A stretch of 64,000 nt of DNA from Stigmatella aurantiaca DW4/3-1 (GCF_000165485.1 NC_014623.1:6280893-6344892), one strand, 5' to 3'. Counted from the stretch's first letter, positions 9,928-21,114 are shown. A program made the numbers and translations. The notes: generated by a model not told the origin, from the letters alone.

Positions 9928-10314
9928 ATGACCCGAGTCAACGAACTTCTGAAAATCCGGCAACTCCTTCAGCGCCGCCGCCGGGAGATCCTCACCGTGA
10001 GCCTGGGGACCCACCGGGAGCTGGCGGCCCTCAAGGAGCAGGAAAAAGACCCCGAGTACGAGGAGGGCGCGCAGTCCGAGCTGGCCGACTACACCCTGTC
10101 CAGCCTGGTGGAATCCCAGCGCCGGGAGATCATGCTCATCGACGCCGCGCTGCGGCGCATGGACGAGGGCGTCTTCGGGGAGTGCGTGGACTGTGGCATC
10201 GAGATTCCCCTCGATCGCCTGGAGGCCATGCCCTTCGCCATCCGCTGCGAGGAGGACGCGACCAGCCACGAGTTGGAGACGCGCGGCGGGCGCATGGCCA
10301 CCCCGTCCCTGTAG
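9928..10314 (+). CDS. DksA/TraR-family regulator with a three-cysteine finger
   Basis: 128 residues. A long N-terminal helical hairpin (about 5-75, with acidic DPEYEEGAQSELAD near the tip) is followed by a DksA/TraR C4-type finger. The finger reads Cys86-x2-Cys89-x17-Cys107-x2-Asp110, so the fourth zinc ligand is Asp instead of Cys. DksA-family proteins enter the RNA polymerase secondary channel and tune transcription with ppGpp. The coiled-coil tip carries no obvious DxxDxA motif, so it may be a paralogue rather than DksA itself. ATG at 9928 is preferred; GGGAG lies 13-18 bases upstream, and an in-frame GTG at 9907 would add seven residues. Confidence 0.85.
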   Translation: MTRVNELLKIRQLLQRRRREILTVSLGTHRELAALKEQEKDPEYEEGAQSELADYTLSSLVESQRREIMLIDAALRRMDEGVFGECVDCGIEIPLDRLEAMPFAIRCEEDATSHELETRGGRMATPSL

Positions 10315-10356
10315 TGGAAGACCGCGGGCCGGGACGTGTGCGTCCCGCGTCCCCGC

Positions 10357-10959
10357 CTACTCCGCGCCCTCTTTCATGAGGACCACGAACCGGTAGTTCT
10401 CCAGCTCGTTCTGGCCCGCGGTGTAGAGGATGGTGAGCAGCATGTCGTAGGGGATCTTCTTGTCCCCGATGATCGACACCTCTTTGCTGAAGGGGGCCGC
10501 CGGGTTGCGCTCGGCGATGAACTTCAGCTTCTCCACTTCCTTCTTGAGCTGGGCATCCAACCCCACCACGAGCCGGCCCTGGAGCTGCTCCGGGGGCACC
10601 TGCCCGTTCACCAGCCGGACCGCCTCCTTGTCCCCCACCAGGATGTTCTTGGGGGTGATGGTGATGGCCACCGTGTCCTTGGGCGTGGCGCGGGTGGTGG
10701 AGATGGGGGGCCGCACATCCTCCGAGGCGGTGACCGCCGCGGACGATGAGGCGAAGGACTTGAGCAGGAACACCAGGAGGATGGTCATCATGTCCATCAT
10801 CGCGGTGATGTTCAGCTCTTTGATCTCGCCGGCGGCCTCACGCTCCTTGCGCTTCTTGCGGGCCATCGCCTTGCGGAAGCGCATCCGCTGGAGCCGCTCC
10901 TCCTGGGCGGGCGTCTGCACCGGAGGGGACGCCGGAGGGGAAAAGGTCGCACCCGCCAT
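10357..10959 (-). CDS. TolR/ExbD-type motor subunit (second copy)
   Basis: 200 residues. A charged cytoplasmic N-terminus (RKKRKEREAAGEIKELN) leads into a single membrane helix at about 51-70 carrying the proton-path Asp56 (ITAMMDMMTILLVF), followed by a periplasmic domain. The family couples the proton gradient to work in the periplasm with a TolQ partner. It is the third gene of the operon, 2 bases after the first TolR. In M. xanthus the gliding motor AglRQS has the same TolQ-TolR-TolR layout and AglS needs an Asp near residue 60, which fits; but other TolQR operons (for example AglX-AglV) exist, so the symbol is left open. Confidence 0.88.
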   Translation of the reverse strand: MAGATFSPPASPPVQTPAQEERLQRMRFRKAMARKKRKEREAAGEIKELNITAMMDMMTILLVFLLKSFASSSAAVTASEDVRPPISTTRATPKDTVAITITPKNILVGDKEAVRLVNGQVPPEQLQGRLVVGLDAQLKKEVEKLKFIAERNPAAPFSKEVSIIGDKKIPYDMLLTILYTAGQNELENYRFVVLMKEGAE

Positions 10960-10961
10960 GC

Positions 10962-11480
10962 TCAGAACCCCGCCAACGTGACGTCCGGGAACAAGAGCCG
11001 CCGTGGGGAGCCCGGCGTCTCCCGGCAGGTGTCCATCGTCTGAATGAGCGTGTCGTACTGCACGTCCGCGTCCGCCGCGATGATGACCTTCGTCTCGGTG
11101 GGGAAGGCCTTCTTGATCTCCAGCATGTTGGCGCCGAGCGCCTCGAAGTCATAGCTCCCATCCGCCTTGAGGGGGATGGTGGGCGCCTTGCCATCGCCGA
11201 GGATGGTGTTCTCGCTGTTGACGAAGTAGCCCTTGCGGGAGATGAGCACGCTGAGCGTCAACTTGGGCTGATCGCCCGCATCTTGCTGAACGCCCGCGGA
11301 CGGGCCGCCATAGCTGGGCGCGCTCACGTTCAAGATGCCGAACGAGGCCAGGCCGGTGATGGACAGCAGCATGAAGATGATGAGGTTCATGAGGATGTCG
11401 AGGTAGGGGACGATGTTCAGCTCCCCCATCTCCTCTTCCTCACGAGGCTTCAGCTTCCGCCGCGAGAAATAGAACGCCAT
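10962..11480 (-). CDS. TolR/ExbD-type motor subunit (first copy)
   Basis: 172 residues with start ATG 11480. The short N-terminus MAFYFSRRKLKPREEEEMGE precedes a membrane helix at about 22-45 with Asp28 (NIVPYLDILMNLIIF), the proton-carrying residue of ExbD/TolR/MotB proteins. The periplasmic part contains the family segment KVIIAADADVQYDTLIQTMD. The AglQ subunit of the M. xanthus gliding motor is known from a D28N mutant; the Asp here is at the same number, which supports but does not prove that identity. It lies 21 bases after the TolQ gene and 2 bases before the second TolR, so the three are one operon. Confidence 0.88.
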   Translation of the reverse strand: MAFYFSRRKLKPREEEEMGELNIVPYLDILMNLIIFMLLSITGLASFGILNVSAPSYGGPSAGVQQDAGDQPKLTLSVLISRKGYFVNSENTILGDGKAPTIPLKADGSYDFEALGANMLEIKKAFPTETKVIIAADADVQYDTLIQTMDTCRETPGSPRRLLFPDVTLAGF

Positions 11481-11501
11481 GCGGTGCTCCCCCCGCTCAG
11501 G

Positions 11502-12236
11502 TCAGGCGGCCCGGGTATCCGCGTCGCCCGACTCACCGGCGTTGCGGCGCGACAGCAGGTTCTCCAGCCGCAGCGCGTTGAGCTCCACGCTCTCCACCAT
11601 GCCCTTGGAGTACGAGGTGAGGATGAGGTGGAAGATGATGCAGAGCACGGCGATGGAGAGCGCGAAGGCCGTGTTGTTCATGGCCTTGGAGATGCCGTCC
11701 GACAAGAGCTGCTGCTTCTGCTCCGCCGGCACGTTGCCGAGCGCCTGGAAGGTGCCGATGAGGCCGAAGATGGTGCCCACCAGCCCGACGAGGGTGGCGA
11801 TGTTCGCCAGCGACCACAGCCAGGGGATGCGGGCGCCCACGTGCGGGGTGTGCTCGACGAGGGCCTCTTCCACGGCCTTGGCCACTTCAATCTCGCCGCG
11901 GTTGGCGCGGGTGAGGCCCGCGCGGATCACCTTGGCCAGGGGGGCGTTGGGCGCCGCGCTGCACAGCTTCACCGCGCGGTCCACGTTGCCCGTCATGACG
12001 AGCTTGGAGATCTGCTCCATGAAGGGCGGGGCGTGGAGGTTGTAGCGGAACATCAGCGTGAAGAAGCGTTCGGCCGCCACCGCCAAGGAGCAGGCAAACC
12101 AGAACAGGTTCACGAACATGAAGGGACCGCCGTCCTTGAAGAACTTCACGACGGAGTCCACGACACCCAGCTTGCCGCCCTCGGGAGTGGCCGTCAGCAG
12201 CACTCCGTCCAGCAGGTCGCTCATCATGAGGATCAT
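11502..12236 (-). CDS. TolQ/ExbB/MotA-type proton channel subunit
   Basis: 244 residues with three membrane helices: about 35-55 (FMFVNLFWFACSLAVAAERF), about 140-165 (SLANIATLVGLVGTIFGLIG) and about 185-210. The stretch LVGLVGTIFGLIGTFQAL is the hallmark of the TolQ/ExbB/MotA family. It forms the pentameric channel around two TolR-type subunits in the inner membrane. It is first in the TolQ-TolR-TolR operon. A second start three codons in (ATGATGAGC) is possible; AAAGGA lies about 12 bases before the start used. The best-known operon of this layout in myxobacteria powers gliding motility (AglRQS). General envelope energisation is the alternative. Confidence 0.9.
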   Translation of the reverse strand: MILMMSDLLDGVLLTATPEGGKLGVVDSVVKFFKDGGPFMFVNLFWFACSLAVAAERFFTLMFRYNLHAPPFMEQISKLVMTGNVDRAVKLCSAAPNAPLAKVIRAGLTRANRGEIEVAKAVEEALVEHTPHVGARIPWLWSLANIATLVGLVGTIFGLIGTFQALGNVPAEQKQQLLSDGISKAMNNTAFALSIAVLCIIFHLILTSYSKGMVESVELNALRLENLLSRRNAGESGDADTRAA

Positions 12237-12329
12237 CGCGCTGCGAATCCTTTCGACGCCCGCGGGTCCGGCTCGCGCGTGCTTTCACGGACGGTGGACT
12301 TCCCGGCAGGGATCGGGCTCCACTTTTTA

Positions 12330-12362
12330 GAGGGCGCCTGACGAAGGTGTCAAGGCGCCCTC
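12330..12362. terminator. Strong hairpin between topA and the TolQ operon
   Basis: A 9-bp perfect stem: GAGGGCGCC at 12330-12338 and GGCGCCCTC at 12354-12362, with a 15-base loop, placed right after the topA stop (minus strand) and before the TolQ start. On the minus strand it is followed by TAAAAAG, not a T-run, so it is not a textbook intrinsic terminator. It may stop transcription with Rho or protect the topA mRNA end. Confidence 0.45.
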
Positions 12363-12390
12363 CCCCTCTGATCCTGGAATGCTTGGTTCC

Positions 12391-14919
<2,529 letters not shown>

Positions 14920-14928
14920 GACCTCTCC

Positions 14929-16050
14929 TCAAATCCTCTCGAACAACCTGCCCGGGTGCTGGATCAGCAACCCAGACAGCTCCAGTTCCACCAGCGCGCT
15001 CGCGAGCGCCGCGGGTGAAAGCCGGACCGCCGCCAGCACTTCTTCAAATGTGCGGGGAACCCGATCCAACACCTCATAGGCCCCCTTCGCTTCCGCGGAG
15101 AGCACCTCCCACCCCTCCCCTGTCCCGGGCGGGACCGCCAACACGGGGCGGGCCCCCACGAACTCCCAGACGTCCTTCACCGAGAGGCATGCCCGCGCAC
15201 GCCCCTGCTGAATCAGGCCGTTGCAGCCCACCGCGGCCTCGTTGCGGACATCCCCCGGCAGGGCCAGCACGGGACGCCCCAGCGCCTCCCCGGCCACCGC
15301 GGTGTACAGCGCCCCGGAGTCCTTCCCCGCCCGCATCACCACCACCGCGTCCGACGCGCCAGCGATGAGGCGGTTGCGCCGGGGGAAGGTGGACCTGCTC
15401 GCCCGGACGCCGGGGGGCAGCTCACTGAAGAACACGCCCCCTCGCTCCAAAAAGTGAGGAAGCAGGCGGGCTTGGGGTGGGTCTAGCTCGTCCAGCGCCG
15501 AGCCAAGGAAGGCCCAGGTCTCTCCCCCTGCATCCAGGGCGCCCCAGTGGCAGGCCCGGTCCACCCCCATGGCGGCCCCCGACACCACCCCCACACCGCC
15601 CTCGGCCACCTGCCGCGCGAAGTCCCGCGCATAGGGAAGAAAGCCCTGCTCTGGGTGCCGGCTGCCCACCATGGCCACCCGGCGCCGCGGAGGCCCCACG
15701 TGGCCCTTGTAGAAAAGCAGGGGGGGCGCGTCCGGCGTTCCCACGAGGCGCTCGGGGTAGCCCGGCGCCCCGGAGAAGGCCACCTCCACGCCGCTGGCCG
15801 CGCAACGCGCCAGGGTGCGCTCGGCCAGCAGGGGCAAGTCCTCCCCCGACGCCAGCCGCTGCCGCACGGGACCGGAGACAGGCGCCTGTCCCGCCCACTC
15901 ACGCACGGGCCGGGAAGCCAACGCCCCCAGGTGCCCACCGGCGAAGGCGCGCAGGGCCTCCAGGGTCTTCGGGCCCAGGCCCGGGACCGACCAGAGCGCC
16001 AACGTGGCGCATTGGTCCGCCGATAGAATGTGCGATAAGGTGTGCGCCAT
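14929..16050 (-). CDS. dprA: DNA-processing protein DprA
   Basis: 373 residues. DprA binds incoming single-stranded DNA and loads RecA during transformation. An N-terminal SAM/HhH-like region (WSVPGLGPKTLEALRAF) precedes the Rossmann core: VAMVGSRHPEQGF, VSGAAMGVDRACHWGAL, FPRRNRLIAGASDAVVVM and VLALPGD, all typical. A C-terminal winged helix spans about 310-373 (FEEVLAAVRLSPAALASALVELELSGLL). A TATATA box lies on the minus strand at 16083-16078, but no clear -35 was found. A run of eight G before the start is an odd ribosome site. The gene is 9 bases upstream of topA, an arrangement common in many bacteria. Confidence 0.95.
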   Translation of the reverse strand: MAHTLSHILSADQCATLALWSVPGLGPKTLEALRAFAGGHLGALASRPVREWAGQAPVSGPVRQRLASGEDLPLLAERTLARCAASGVEVAFSGAPGYPERLVGTPDAPPLLFYKGHVGPPRRRVAMVGSRHPEQGFLPYARDFARQVAEGGVGVVSGAAMGVDRACHWGALDAGGETWAFLGSALDELDPPQARLLPHFLERGGVFFSELPPGVRASRSTFPRRNRLIAGASDAVVVMRAGKDSGALYTAVAGEALGRPVLALPGDVRNEAAVGCNGLIQQGRARACLSVKDVWEFVGARPVLAVPPGTGEGWEVLSAEAKGAYEVLDRVPRTFEEVLAAVRLSPAALASALVELELSGLLIQHPGRLFERI

Positions 16051-16163
16051 AGAACCCCCCCCGGCGTGGTTCCCACCTATATAGATGATGGGCCCGACGG
16101 AAGGCGGCGCGACACATAAACACCGGATCGGCAGCGGTCAAGCAACCCGTCCGGAGGGAGACC

Positions 16164-17351
16164 TCAACGGCTTGCAGTAGGTGCTTTGCCTACACGAAGT
16201 TCGGCCTGATCGCCGGGGACGATTTCGCGCAGGGAGGACGTCAACAGGCAGTTGGAGGCGCGCTCCTTCACCTCGGTGACGAGGCACAGGCCAATGGCCT
16301 CCACCGGCAGCGCCTTGTCCTTCTGGGTGGGATTGAGCAGCGTGCCTCCGACGGTGTCCTCCTGGCGCACGATGGTGAAGACATTGCCGGTCTCGACCCC
16401 ATCCGCGCTGCCCTTGTCCACCACCATCAGGCTGTGCTCGCCGGTGAGCGTCAGGTACGGCACCAGGGCCGTGACGATGTAGCCCTTGAGCGGCTTGCTG
16501 TTGGGTTTGACGGCGATGCGGTCGGTCAGCTTCTCGCCGTACGGGCCCACCAGATTCGTGCGCTCGATGGGGTTCCAGGTGTCCTGGATCTGCGCGGTGA
16601 CGAACTTGTCCCCCACGGTCAGCACCTTCAGGGTGCCATTGAGCTCCGTGAGGTAGCCCACCTTGCGCTTCTTGTTCACCGGGTGCTGCACTTCCTGGAC
16701 GGTGCGGAAGATGAGGTAGCGGTCTCCCACCTTGGCGTCGGTCTTGCGCTTGAAGCGCACGTAGACCTTGTCCGGGAAGGAGAGCATCTCCGCGTCGGAG
16801 AAGGAGTTGTCGATCCGCCCCGCCTCGTCCACTTCCTTCTGGGTCACGAAGGCCTGCGTGGTGACGAGCGTGGTGCCCTGGGGCTGGTAGGAGATCTTCC
16901 CGGAGACGCTCACCAGGTCCTCGCCGCTCAGCTCCGTGGCCGCCTGAATGTCGTCGGTCGTGTCGTCCGGACCGATCCCCGTCTCCACGCGCGAGGGCAC
17001 CTCCTCGCCCGCCGGGAAGAAGCGCACCCGGTTGCCAGGGTAGATCCAGTGCGGGTTGGCGATCTCCGGGTTGTAGGACCAGACCTTGGGCCAGTACCAG
17101 GGGCTGCCCAGGTACTGCTGGGAGAGATCCCACAGGGTGTCGCCCCCCACCACCGTGTGCACCTCGCCGGGGGCCGTCTCCCGGGCCCCCGCGACGTTGG
17201 GCACCCGGGTGGAGCGGGGCTCGTCAGCGACGTCCGCGCCCTCCGTCTCACCGCCTTCGGGGTCCTCGGCTTCCGCCTCCTGGGCGCGGGCCAGGCCAGG
17301 CGGCGCGATGACCAGGGCCAGGAGGAGCGATGTCAGGATCCGGGAGCGCAT
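16164..17351 (-). CDS. Exported LysM peptidoglycan-binding protein
   Basis: 395 residues. A cleavable signal peptide (MRSRILTSLLLALVIAPPGLARA) is followed by an acidic linker and one LysM domain at about 63-112 (VHTVVGGDTLWDLSQQYLGS ... WIYPGNRVRF). The rest, about 130-390, is a beta-rich region of unknown family with a conserved-looking DKVYVRFKRK/GDRYLIFR segment. Proteins of this form are common in myxobacteria and are thought to sit on peptidoglycan. The YbgF-like lipoprotein gene lies 25 bases upstream on the same strand, so both are likely co-expressed envelope proteins. The specific role is unknown. Confidence 0.85.
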   Translation of the reverse strand: MRSRILTSLLLALVIAPPGLARAQEAEAEDPEGGETEGADVADEPRSTRVPNVAGARETAPGEVHTVVGGDTLWDLSQQYLGSPWYWPKVWSYNPEIANPHWIYPGNRVRFFPAGEEVPSRVETGIGPDDTTDDIQAATELSGEDLVSVSGKISYQPQGTTLVTTQAFVTQKEVDEAGRIDNSFSDAEMLSFPDKVYVRFKRKTDAKVGDRYLIFRTVQEVQHPVNKKRKVGYLTELNGTLKVLTVGDKFVTAQIQDTWNPIERTNLVGPYGEKLTDRIAVKPNSKPLKGYIVTALVPYLTLTGEHSLMVVDKGSADGVETGNVFTIVRQEDTVGGTLLNPTQKDKALPVEAIGLCLVTEVKERASNCLLTSSLREIVPGDQAELRVGKAPTASR

Positions 17352-17376
17352 CGGACGACTTCCTTTCGGACTTCAG

Positions 17377-18183
17377 CTAGGGCGACAGGGACGCGAGCCG
17401 CTGCTCTGCTTGTGTCGCGGCGGCCGTCCCTGGGAACTGGGTGATGACGCGGGTGTAGAGCGCGCGGGCGTCTTCCGGCTGCTTGAGCTTCAGCCGGCAT
17501 TCCGCGAGCCGGAGCATGCCGTCGAGCACGGCATCCCCCGCGGGGTAGTTGTTGATGAGGCGCTCGAAGAGGCGGGAGGCACCGTCGAGATCCTTGAGGC
17601 CGATCAAGCCCAGCCCGCTGAAATAGAGCGCGTTGTCGGCGTGGGCGTGGCGCGGGTTCTGCTCGGCGAAGGCTTGCAGCCGCACCACCCCGGCCTCCAC
17701 GTTGCCCGTGCGCAAGGCCGCCACGGCCTGCTCGAACTCCGCGTCCAGAAGGGCCGTGTTCACCGGCTCGGAGGCGGGGGCATCCGCGGGCGCGGAGCTG
17801 ACGAACATCTCCATCTGCTCGTTGTCCGGCTCCATCACGTCCACCTGGACGGGCAGCGTGGGGGCAGGCTCGGACTTCGGCTTGAGCTTCACCACCGTCA
17901 AGGAGGGAACCTCATGCGTCCGCGAGGCGGGGGCCGCGGAGGCGGGCGCGGCCAGCTCCCCGGGCGCCTTCGCGGAGGCAGGACGGGCGCTGAGAACCGA
18001 GGCGCTGCGCTCCATGCGCTCCACCTTCTCGTTCATGCGTGCCTGCTGCTCCCGGAGCGCACGCAACTCCGCGCGCAGCGCGGCTAACTCCGCCTGAGAG
18101 GCAGAGCCGGTGGCGCACGCGGCGAGCATGCACAACGGAACGGCGGCGAGCAGCCGCCAGAGCATGAAAGGACGCTTCAGCAC
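17377..18183 (-). CDS. YbgF/CpoB-like TPR lipoprotein
   Basis: 268 residues from GTG 18183 (CGGAG four bases upstream); an ATG six codons later (18165) is an alternative. The signal peptide ends in the good lipobox LAAC, so it is a lipoprotein. A coiled coil at about 30-60 (ELAALRAELRALREQQARMNEKVERMER) leads to a Pro/Ala linker and three TPR-like units at about 155-265 (AVAALRTGNVEAGVVRLQAF; ADNALYFSGLGLIGLKD; AECRLKLKQPEDARALYTRV). This is the layout of YbgF/CpoB, the last protein of Tol-Pal operons, which links cell wall synthesis and outer membrane constriction. The Tol-type motor genes are about 6 kb away on the same strand. Confidence 0.8.
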   Translation of the reverse strand: MLKRPFMLWRLLAAVPLCMLAACATGSASQAELAALRAELRALREQQARMNEKVERMERSASVLSARPASAKAPGELAAPASAAPASRTHEVPSLTVVKLKPKSEPAPTLPVQVDVMEPDNEQMEMFVSSAPADAPASEPVNTALLDAEFEQAVAALRTGNVEAGVVRLQAFAEQNPRHAHADNALYFSGLGLIGLKDLDGASRLFERLINNYPAGDAVLDGMLRLAECRLKLKQPEDARALYTRVITQFPGTAAATQAEQRLASLSP

Positions 18184-18242
18184 GGTTCTCCGGAGGCGAG
18201 GATAGAGAGCGGCCTCGGAGACGGTCAAGAAATCGGCCGGGC

Positions 18243-19004
18243 TCAGAAGCGGTGAAGAACGAAATTGATGTGACGCCCCGTGCGGCCCGCGTCCCGCCGG
18301 TGCGAGAAGAAGTGCGCGGCGTCACAGGAGTTACACTCTTGTAGCACATCCATGTGAGGAACCTTCACCCCCAGGCGCCGCAGCGTCAGGACCACCGCGC
18401 GGGGCAGATCCAGGCGGAACTCGTCCCCTCGCGCCACCACCACCTCCGCGCCGAAGCGCGTGGCGAAGCGCCGAGCGAGTTCCTCGGAGACGACATAGCA
18501 GCACTGTTGGATGGCGGGGCCCACGGCCACCAGCAGCTTCTCGGGCTTCGCGCCGCGCGCCACCAGCGCCTCCACCGCCCGGGCCGAGATGTCCGCCTCC
18601 GTGCCACGCCAGCCCGAGTGCACCGCCGCCACGTGCTGGCCTTCGGGGTCCACCAGGAGCACCGGCACGCAGTCCGCCGTGGACACGCCCACCCACTGCC
18701 CGGGCTGATCCGTCCAAAGCGCATCGGCCTCGGTCTGCTGTGGACGCAGCGTGGCGGAGCCCTCGCCTGGAATGGCCTGAACCACCCGGTCTCCGTGGAC
18801 TTGTTTCACCGTGGCCAACGCTCCCAGGGGTGCACCCGCGGCCTGCGCCAGACGCTGGTAGTTCTCGTCCACGCGCTCCCGCACATCTCCGGTGGCCAGC
18901 CCCAGGTTGAGCGCGGCGAAGGGTCCCATGGACACGCCTCCCGACCGGGTCGAAAAACCGTGAGGCACGGGCAAAAGCGGCGAAGTGATGAACAAGGGCT
19001 CCAT
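18243..19004 (-). CDS. pgeF: PgeF/YfiH purine nucleoside phosphorylase-like protein
   Basis: 253 residues from ATG 19004, which has GGAG seven bases upstream; a longer frame reaches 19085 without support. Family hallmarks are PHGFSTRSGGVS, NLGLATGD, VKQVHGDRV, TADCVPVLL, AAVHSGWRGT, GPAIQQCCYVV and FFSHRRDAGRTGRH. The zinc-binding His/Cys set (His of KQVHG, Cys of TADC, His of VHSGW) is present. This family (DUF152, 'polyphenol oxidase', LACC1-like) acts on purine nucleosides and also edits peptidoglycan precursors (PgeF). It is divergent from the diguanylate cyclase gene and convergent with nothing; the YbgF-like gene follows 59 bases downstream. Confidence 0.92.
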   Translation of the reverse strand: MEPLFITSPLLPVPHGFSTRSGGVSMGPFAALNLGLATGDVRERVDENYQRLAQAAGAPLGALATVKQVHGDRVVQAIPGEGSATLRPQQTEADALWTDQPGQWVGVSTADCVPVLLVDPEGQHVAAVHSGWRGTEADISARAVEALVARGAKPEKLLVAVGPAIQQCCYVVSEELARRFATRFGAEVVVARGDEFRLDLPRAVVLTLRRLGVKVPHMDVLQECNSCDAAHFFSHRRDAGRTGRHINFVLHRF

Positions 19005-19172
19005 TGCAGACTCCACGGTAACCCACCCGTTCCAGGAGGACATCGTTCTCAGGGAAATCCCATTGTCGAAAGAAAATTCCTCCACGAACGTTTGACAGCC
19101 TCAAGCCGTCCACCTGAAAATTCCAACCCTGTGGGTCTGCTGGAGCTGGCTCCGGCGGCTCATCCCGAGAAT

Positions 19173-21101
19173 ATGGCCTTGGGCTCGCACACCATCGGCA
19201 GGAAGCTCCTGTGGAGCATCGCCATGCCGGGCTTTCTCGTCGCGTTGCTGGGCGCGGGCTATTTCTGGCACGAGACGCAGCAAGCCCTTCAAGAGACCTC
19301 GCGCGACGAGGCTCTGGCCCTGGCACAGTTCGTCACCTCCACCTTCACCCTGCCCCAGGCGGATCGCGAACACCCTCACGGCGCGGTGTCCGAGGTCATC
19401 TCGTCCAACACGCTCCTGCTGCGCTCCGTGAAGGAGCTTCGCATTCTCGCGCCCACCGGGCAGATCCGCTGGTCACGCGAGCGCGGAGAGGAAGGCCAGG
19501 TCCTCCCCGGGCATGCACGCCTGGCCGAGACCGTCCCCTCGGGCCAGATCCACGCCTCGGGCACGGGCACGGAGCTCCTCCAGCCGCTCGGCGGCGCCGA
19601 GTGTTCCGGCTGCCACACGGCCCACACGGCCTCTCTGGGCATGCTCCAGCTGCGGGTGTCGGAGCCACGGCTCAGCCGCCAGCTCACCGAGGGCTTTCTC
19701 TTCGTGGTGACGGGGGCGATGCTGTTCGTGGGACTGCTGGCCCTGGTCACCACCCTGTCGCTCCGGTTCTTCATCACCCGGCCGCTGCGTCGGCTGGCGG
19801 CGGTCATGCGACGGGCGGAAGAAGGCGATCTGCTGGTGCGGGCGGAGGTGCGTGGCTCGGATGAGATCTCCCTGCTCAGCGCGGCCTTCAATCAGATGCT
19901 GGGACGCCTCACGTCGATGAAGGTGGAGGAGATCGACACCCAGCGGGATCTGGTGGTCACCAAGGACAAGCTGGCCCTCAAGGAGAAGCTGGAGGAGCGC
20001 ATCACGGAGCTGTCGTTGCTGTTCGACGTGGCCCATTCGCTCAACTCCACGCTGGAGTTGGAGGAGATGCTCGAGCGCATCACCCGGCTCATCGTGGAGC
20101 GGCTGAAGATCCCCGACTTCTCCATCATGCTGCTCAACCCAGAGGGCACGCTGGAAGTGCGCTGCGCCTGGCCGAAGAACCAAGGCATCGAGGGGCTCGC
20201 GTTCAAGCTGGGCGAAGGGGCCTGTGGCCGCGCCGCGGAGACGCTCCGGGCCGTGTATCTGACCGATGTCTCGGACCCATCCAGCGTGTTCGCCCGACGC
20301 AACCTGGTGGGTGAGTCGGACCGGGGGGCCCTGCTGTCCGTGCCCATGGTGCACATGGATGTGCTGCTGGGGGTGATCAACTTCCAGCGCCCCGTGGTGG
20401 CCAGCTTCTCGCCGGAGGAGCTGGAGTTGCTCACGGCGGTGGCGGATCAGGCCGCCACGGCGGTGAAGAATGCCCGGCTGCACGAAGAGACCGTGCAGCT
20501 CACCATGACGGACCCGCTCACTGGCGTGCCCAACCGGCGCCACCTCTTCACCCGGATGGAGCAGGAGCTGGCGCGGGCCGAGCGCTATCAGACGCCCCTG
20601 TCCATCCTCATGGTGGACGTGGACTACTTCAAGCGGCTCAATGACGCGGCGGGCCATCGGGCAGGCGACGAGACGCTGCGCAAGGTGTGCGATGTGCTGC
20701 GGACCCGTGTGCGCAAGGTGGACACCCTGGCGCGCTATGGCGGCGAGGAGTTCATGATCCTCCTGCCGCAGACCTCCAAGGCCGATGCGCTCGAGGTGGG
20801 CGAGAAGCTGCGGCGCGCGGTGGCGGATGCTCCCTCCCTGACCTCTTCCTCCCAGCCCACGGGCCACGTCACCATCTCCATCGGCGTGGCCTGCTACCCC
20901 GTGGACGCCACCCACCAGGACATGTTGATGGACTGCTCGGACTCCGCGCTCTACGCCAGCAAGCGCGGGGGCCGGAACAAGGTGACGGCTTACGAGCCCG
21001 GCATGGAGATCCACCCGGGCCGCGAGCGGGGGCCGCACGTCAGCCGCCCGTCCACCGAGGGTACGCGCGGGTTGACGCCTCCAGGGGTGGCCAAGGCCTG
21101 A
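19173..21101 (+). CDS. Membrane diguanylate cyclase: periplasmic CxxCH sensor - HAMP - GAF - GGDEF
   Basis: 642 residues from ATG 19173. It makes cyclic di-GMP. TM1 spans about 12-30 and TM2 about 175-200; between them is a periplasmic sensor of about 140 residues containing ECSGCHTAH, a c-type heme attachment motif. HAMP follows (about 200-250), a short coiled coil (SMKVEEIDTQRDL...), a GAF domain at about 280-430, and GGDEF at about 455-615 with active-site RYGGEEF and the inhibitory I-site RKVD five residues before it, so product feedback is expected. The motif suggests sensing of redox state, oxygen or NO through bound heme. The start is chosen because it precedes TM1 directly; the frame stays open far upstream without coding character. 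Confidence 0.92.
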   Translation: MALGSHTIGRKLLWSIAMPGFLVALLGAGYFWHETQQALQETSRDEALALAQFVTSTFTLPQADREHPHGAVSEVISSNTLLLRSVKELRILAPTGQIRWSRERGEEGQVLPGHARLAETVPSGQIHASGTGTELLQPLGGAECSGCHTAHTASLGMLQLRVSEPRLSRQLTEGFLFVVTGAMLFVGLLALVTTLSLRFFITRPLRRLAAVMRRAEEGDLLVRAEVRGSDEISLLSAAFNQMLGRLTSMKVEEIDTQRDLVVTKDKLALKEKLEERITELSLLFDVAHSLNSTLELEEMLERITRLIVERLKIPDFSIMLLNPEGTLEVRCAWPKNQGIEGLAFKLGEGACGRAAETLRAVYLTDVSDPSSVFARRNLVGESDRGALLSVPMVHMDVLLGVINFQRPVVASFSPEELELLTAVADQAATAVKNARLHEETVQLTMTDPLTGVPNRRHLFTRMEQELARAERYQTPLSILMVDVDYFKRLNDAAGHRAGDETLRKVCDVLRTRVRKVDTLARYGGEEFMILLPQTSKADALEVGEKLRRAVADAPSLTSSSQPTGHVTISIGVACYPVDATHQDMLMDCSDSALYASKRGGRNKVTAYEPGMEIHPGRERGPHVSRPSTEGTRGLTPPGVAKA

Positions 21102-21114
21102 CCGCGGGGACGGC

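Noticed and set aside
12330-12362. Hairpin considered as classic Rho-independent terminator
   Set aside because: It lacks a T-run after the stem on the minus strand; kept only as a terminator-like structure.
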